Made by a program: the position numbers and the translations under genes. Under the pieces are notes generated by a model. That model did no database searches and had not been told where the DNA came from. It saw only the letters and a program-made list of their open reading frames with translations. DNA of 17,211 bases from an uncultured Veillonella sp. (GTDB taxonomy: Bacteria; Bacillota; Negativicutes; Veillonellales; Veillonellaceae): the NCBI GenBank assembly GCA_902477915.1, contig CABSJA010000038.1, forward strand, positions 1-17,211, given 5' to 3'. Of this stretch, positions 13,636 to 17,211 are shown one piece after another (within the stretch, counting starts at the first letter, position 1; every line of letters starts with the position of its first letter).

Positions 13636-15334
13636 ACAGGCATTACAAGATACGATTAACAGTGGTGGCTTACCAGCTGGTGAATATCCAGAAATCGTTC
13701 TCGAAGTGCCACCTCAAAAAGAATTCGGTGATTTTTCTACAAACATTGCGATGCAATCCGCTCGTGTAGCTCGTCAAAATCCTCGTGCTATTGCTGAGGC
13801 TTTGATTAGCCATATGAATTTTGACTGGCTTGAACGCGCTGAGGTTGCTGGTGCAGGTTTCATCAATTTCTTCTTGAAATCCGATATGGTATACGATACG
13901 TTGAAAGCCATTTTGAATGCTGGCGATCAATATGGTGTACAACCATTGCGTGCGCGCGATACTATTCAAGTTGAATATGTAAGTGCGAACCCAACAGGTC
14001 CTTTGCATGTAGGTCATGGTCGTGGTGCTGCGTATGGTAGTGCTCTTGTAAACTTGTTGCGTGCAGCAGGTTACAATGTACAATCCGAGTACTACATCAA
14101 TGATGCGGGTAACCAAATCGATAATATGGCTATTTCCATTGAGTACCGTTTCCAAGAGTTGCAAGGTGCAACATTAGTATTCCCACCTAAACGCAATGAA
14201 GACGGCTCCATGCCTGAATTCGATATTCCAGAAGGGGCTCTTGTATTCCCTGAAAATGGCTACCGTGGTCCAGATATCATCGAAACTGCAAAAGCCATTG
14301 CTGAACGGGAAGGCTTCGATAAATTGAATGCTATGAACGAAGCTGATCGTGTAGCATTATTTAAAGAAGAGGGCTTGAAAGAAAAATTAGCTCGCTTAGA
14401 AGAAACATTAAGCAACTTCCGTGTTACATTCGATAATTGGTTCTCTGAACGTACAGTTCATGAAACTGATGAAATTCATCACTCCGTAGAGGCGTTAAAG
14501 GCTCTTGGTAAAGTGTATGAAAAAGACGGAGCTTTGTGGTTGAAATCTACTGACTATGGCGACGATAAAGATCGCGTAGTTATCCGTGATAATGGAGTTC
14601 CTACATATTTGGCGGCTGATATTGCATACCACCGCAATAAATATGATCGTGGCTTCAAAGAAATGATCGATATTTGGGGCGCTGACCATCATGGTTATGT
14701 GTGTCGTGTAAAAGCGGCTATGGCAGCCTTTGGTTATGACCCAGATAAACTAACAGTATTATTGTTACAAATGGTAGCATTGTTCCGCGATGGACAACTC
14801 GTTAAATTATCTAAACGTAGCGGCGATAGCGTTACATTAGATGAATTGATTGAAGAGGTTGGCGTAGATGCATCTCGTTACTTCTTCTTGATGCGTTCTC
14901 TAGATAGCCAACTTGATTTCGATATTAACTTGGCTAAATCTCGCAGCAATGATAACCCAGTGTATTATATCCAATATGCTCATGCTCGTATTCACAGCAT
15001 TTACAACCAAGTGCGTGAAGCTGGTATCGCATTTGGCGATTATAGTGAAATTGATTTCACAACGCTTACAAGCGAAATGGAATTAGAATTAATTAAGAAA
15101 TTAGCTGAATATCCAGAAGAGGTAGTTCAATCTGCCGAACATCGTGCACCACATCGTATTGCTCGTTACTTGTACGATTTGGCTAGCATGTTCCACTCCT
15201 TCTACCGTCAAGGTCGTATCATTGGCGTAGATCCAGCGTTGCAACAAGCTCGTCTAGGATTAATCACAGCGATTGCCCTCGTACTTCGTCAAGGCTTGGG
15301 TATTTTAGGTATTTCCGCTCCGGAAAAAATGTAA
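13601..15334 (+). CDS. Arginyl-tRNA synthetase
   Basis: This 577-residue class I synthetase charges tRNA-Arg in the cytoplasm. In order: the N-terminal Add-1 tRNA-binding domain (about 1-110), VSANPTGPLHVGHGRG with the HIGH-type motif HVGH at 136-139, the catalytic Rossmann fold, the KMSKS-type motif KLSKR at 402-406, and the anticodon-binding DALR domain at the C-terminus (about 455-577), including a YAHARIHS stretch. The length is normal. The ATG follows GGGAGG (13586-13591) at 9 bases, inside the preceding DUF1934 gene, and pyrG starts 16 bases after the stop. The overlap implies coupled translation with the upstream gene. Confidence 0.97.
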   Translation: MDMKEILKSGIEQALQDTINSGGLPAGEYPEIVLEVPPQKEFGDFSTNIAMQSARVARQNPRAIAEALISHMNFDWLERAEVAGAGFINFFLKSDMVYDTLKAILNAGDQYGVQPLRARDTIQVEYVSANPTGPLHVGHGRGAAYGSALVNLLRAAGYNVQSEYYINDAGNQIDNMAISIEYRFQELQGATLVFPPKRNEDGSMPEFDIPEGALVFPENGYRGPDIIETAKAIAEREGFDKLNAMNEADRVALFKEEGLKEKLARLEETLSNFRVTFDNWFSERTVHETDEIHHSVEALKALGKVYEKDGALWLKSTDYGDDKDRVVIRDNGVPTYLAADIAYHRNKYDRGFKEMIDIWGADHHGYVCRVKAAMAAFGYDPDKLTVLLLQMVALFRDGQLVKLSKRSGDSVTLDELIEEVGVDASRYFFLMRSLDSQLDFDINLAKSRSNDNPVYYIQYAHARIHSIYNQVREAGIAFGDYSEIDFTTLTSEMELELIKKLAEYPEEVVQSAEHRAPHRIARYLYDLASMFHSFYRQGRIIGVDPALQQARLGLITAIALVLRQGLGILGISAPEKM

Positions 15335-15349
15335 TAGGTGGGAGGCATC

Positions 15350-16960
15350 ATGGCAACTAAGTATATTTTCGTAACTGGCGGCGTTGTTTCTTCTCTTGGT
15401 AAAGGGATCACAGCAGCATCCTTGGGTCGCTTGCTCAAAAACCGCGGTTTCAATGTAACGATTCAAAAATTTGACCCATACATTAATATCGACCCTGGTA
15501 CGATGAGCCCTTACCAACACGGTGAAGTATTCGTAACAGATGACGGTGCTGAAACTGACCTTGATTTGGGTCACTATGAACGCTTTATCGATATTAACCT
15601 TAGTAAACGTTCCAACATTACAGCAGGTAAAGTGTATTGGTCTGTAATCAATAAAGAACGTAAAGGTGATTACTTGGGCAGCACTGTACAAGTAATTCCA
15701 CACATTACAAACGAAATCAAACAAAACGTATACCGCGTAGGTAAAGAGGATAATGCTGATGTAGTTATCACTGAAATCGGCGGTACTGTAGGTGATATTG
15801 AAAGCTTGCCATTCATGGAAGCTATCCGCCAAGTGAAAAAAGAAGTAGGCCGCAATGACGTACTTTATATTCACGTTACATTGGTACCTTACATCAATGC
15901 TGCAGGGGAATTAAAAACTAAACCTACACAACATAGTGTAAAAGAATTACGCAGCATCGGTATTCAACCAGATATCTTGGTATGCCGCAGTGAAAAACAC
16001 ATTTCTGATGAAATGAAAGAAAAACTTGCTTTGTTCTGCGACGTAGAACCAGAAGCAGTTATTGAAAACCAAACTTGCAGCTCTATCTATGAAGTGCCAT
16101 TGATGATGCAAGACCAAGGTCTTGATGACATTGTTATCAAAAAATTAGGTCTTGAAGAACGCCCTTGTGATATGACTGAATGGAAAGAAATGGTTCATAA
16201 AATCTTGAACCCAAGTAAAGACATTACAGTTGCCATCGTTGGTAAATATGTAGCATTGCATGATGCGTATTTATCCGTAGTGGAAGCATTAGATCATGCA
16301 GGTATCGCTACAGGTACTAAAGTTAACCTTCGCTGGATTGACTCTGAAGAACTTGATGATACATCTGTAGACCCTAAAGAAGTATATGAAGGTATTGATG
16401 GTATCGTTGTACCTGGTGGTTTCGGTTCTCGTGGTGTAGAAGGTAAAATCCGTACAATCCAATACGCTCGTGAAAACAATGTTCCATTCCTCGGTTTATG
16501 CCTTGGCATGCAATCTGCTGTAATGGAATTTGCTCGTAACGTATGCGGTATGGAAGGTGCTACATCTAGCGAATTCGACGAAAACGCTAAATATAAAGTA
16601 ATCGACTTGATGAGTGATCAAGTTGATGTAGATAAAAAAGGCGGTACAATGCGTCTTGGTATCTATCCATGTAAAGTGGAAGCCGGTACAAAAACTCATG
16701 AAGCTTATGGTAAAGATTTGATTTATGAACGTCATCGTCATCGTTATGAGTTCAACAATGAATATCGTCAACAATTGACTGATGCTGGTCTTGTTATCTC
16801 CGGTACATCTCCAGATGGTCGTTTAGTGGAAAGTATCGAAGTGAAGAACCATCCATTCTTTATTGGTACACAAGCTCATCCAGAACTTAAATCTCGTCCG
16901 AATAATGCTCATCCTTTATTCCGTGGCTTCGTAGACGCAATTTTAGAACTTAAAAAATAG
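15350..16960 (+). CDS. CTP synthase
   Basis: This 536-residue cytoplasmic enzyme makes CTP from UTP, ATP and glutamine. The N-terminal amidoligase domain opens with KYIFVTGGVVSSLGKG (P-loop, residues 4-19) and includes DPYINIDPGTMSPYQHGEVFVTDDGAETDLDLGHYERF in pieces typical of PyrG. The C-terminal class I glutamine amidotransferase domain has the nucleophile Cys384 (GLCLGMQ) and the His510/Glu512 pair (QAHPE). The start is ATG at 15350, 4 bases after GGGAGG. The upstream in-frame GTG at 15338 lies within that ribosome binding site. No separate promoter or attenuator is seen between argS and pyrG, so they are probably cotranscribed. Confidence 0.97.
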   Translation: MATKYIFVTGGVVSSLGKGITAASLGRLLKNRGFNVTIQKFDPYINIDPGTMSPYQHGEVFVTDDGAETDLDLGHYERFIDINLSKRSNITAGKVYWSVINKERKGDYLGSTVQVIPHITNEIKQNVYRVGKEDNADVVITEIGGTVGDIESLPFMEAIRQVKKEVGRNDVLYIHVTLVPYINAAGELKTKPTQHSVKELRSIGIQPDILVCRSEKHISDEMKEKLALFCDVEPEAVIENQTCSSIYEVPLMMQDQGLDDIVIKKLGLEERPCDMTEWKEMVHKILNPSKDITVAIVGKYVALHDAYLSVVEALDHAGIATGTKVNLRWIDSEELDDTSVDPKEVYEGIDGIVVPGGFGSRGVEGKIRTIQYARENNVPFLGLCLGMQSAVMEFARNVCGMEGATSSEFDENAKYKVIDLMSDQVDVDKKGGTMRLGIYPCKVEAGTKTHEAYGKDLIYERHRHRYEFNNEYRQQLTDAGLVISGTSPDGRLVESIEVKNHPFFIGTQAHPELKSRPNNAHPLFRGFVDAILELKK

Positions 16961-16969
16961 AGAATAGAA

Positions 16970-17185
16970 ATGGGATCCATTTTATCTATTATAGGTATCT
17001 TTATATTAGCTGCTCTTAAGCTAGAGCAGTTTGTATATGGTAAATCTGGTAAAGAACAGTCTACAACAGGTCATATAGCGCGACGTGGGCTTGCTAATGT
17101 TGCAGGTTTAATTGCTTTTGATCATTCTACGATAAGTAGTAAATCTGTTGTAGTACGTAAAAAGAAGAAAGATGCTCAGAAATGA
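16970..17185 (+). CDS. Small one-TM protein of unknown function
   Basis: This 71-residue protein has an N-terminal hydrophobic segment (about residues 3-17, SILSIIGIFILAALK) and a basic C-terminal tail (VVVRKKKKDAQK). It could be a membrane anchor or an uncleaved signal; no family is recognised. It starts 9 bases after the pyrG stop, with only a weak AGAGAA-like site before it. The stop codon and the last codons lie inside the stem of the operon terminator. Its position suggests it is cotranscribed with argS and pyrG. Confidence 0.65.
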   Translation: MGSILSIIGIFILAALKLEQFVYGKSGKEQSTTGHIARRGLANVAGLIAFDHSTISSKSVVVRKKKKDAQK

Positions 17186-17206
17186 GCATCTTTCTTCTTT
17201 TTTATT
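17161..17206 (+). terminator. Intrinsic terminator of the argS-pyrG operon
   Basis: The perfect 18-bp stem 17161-17178/17183-17200 has a GAAA tetraloop and runs into TTTTATTT. The left arm is part of the coding sequence of the preceding small gene, and its TGA stop is the first three bases of the right arm. Confidence 0.93.
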
Positions 17207-17211
17207 TATAT

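Noticed and set aside
13670..14164. 164-codon minus-strand ORF opposite argS
   Set aside because: It is an antisense shadow of the synthetase catalytic region, with a composition unlike a real protein and no start signals.

Overview
The window looks like a chromosomal segment of a Veillonella-type organism: an anaerobic, lactate-using, low-GC Negativicute with a two-membrane envelope. The evidence is an LctP-type lactate permease beside a malate/L-lactate dehydrogenase-family oxidoreductase, strong Firmicute-style Shine-Dalgarno sequences, AT-rich spacers with perfect-stem intrinsic terminators, and the ywiB-like/argS/pyrG gene order known from Firmicutes. The assignment rests on protein character and gene content only; no database search was possible.

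Layout. (1) 1-646 is a non-coding, repeat-rich stretch with two related, strongly structured elements in opposite orientation (37-198 and 449-597). Between them lies a decayed copy of the 3' end of the neighbouring drug-efflux gene. (2) 647-1834 (-) is a Bcr/CflA-type MFS exporter with a terminator-like hairpin in its leader. (3) 2069-2353 (+) is a small secreted PepSY-like protein. (4) 2483-5567 (-) is the lactate module: an Ldh_2-family dehydrogenase followed downstream by the lactate permease. Each has its own promoter region and palindromic operator candidates. (5) 5568-6147 is a 580-bp regulatory spacer with a CRP/FNR-like box, several inverted repeats and a possible 11-codon leader ORF. 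(6) 6148-8154 (+) is a solitary cytoplasmic molybdopterin oxidoreductase with an FDH/nitrate-reductase-like Cys ligand. (7) 8372-9703 (+) is brnQ. (8) 9846-11985 (+) holds an iron-containing alcohol dehydrogenase-family enzyme, a DUF1653 protein and a Cof-type HAD phosphatase, probably one operon. (9) 12212-13124 (+) holds a cyclophilin-type PPIase lipoprotein overlapping a GIY-YIG protein. (10) 13177-17185 (+) holds a DUF1934 (YwiB-like) protein, argS, pyrG and a small one-TM protein, ending in a terminator that begins inside the last codons.

How it fits together. Regions 4 to 8 suggest lactate and other hydroxy/keto-acid metabolism with amino-acid uptake. Regions 9 and 10 are housekeeping: protein folding, tRNA charging and CTP synthesis. 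The least ordinary part is 1-646. The two elements there share a conserved loop and internal-loop sequence, while their long stems differ in sequence yet remain perfectly paired. They look like members of one structured repeat or RNA family, one of them sitting at the centre of an inverted duplication of a gene's 3' end.
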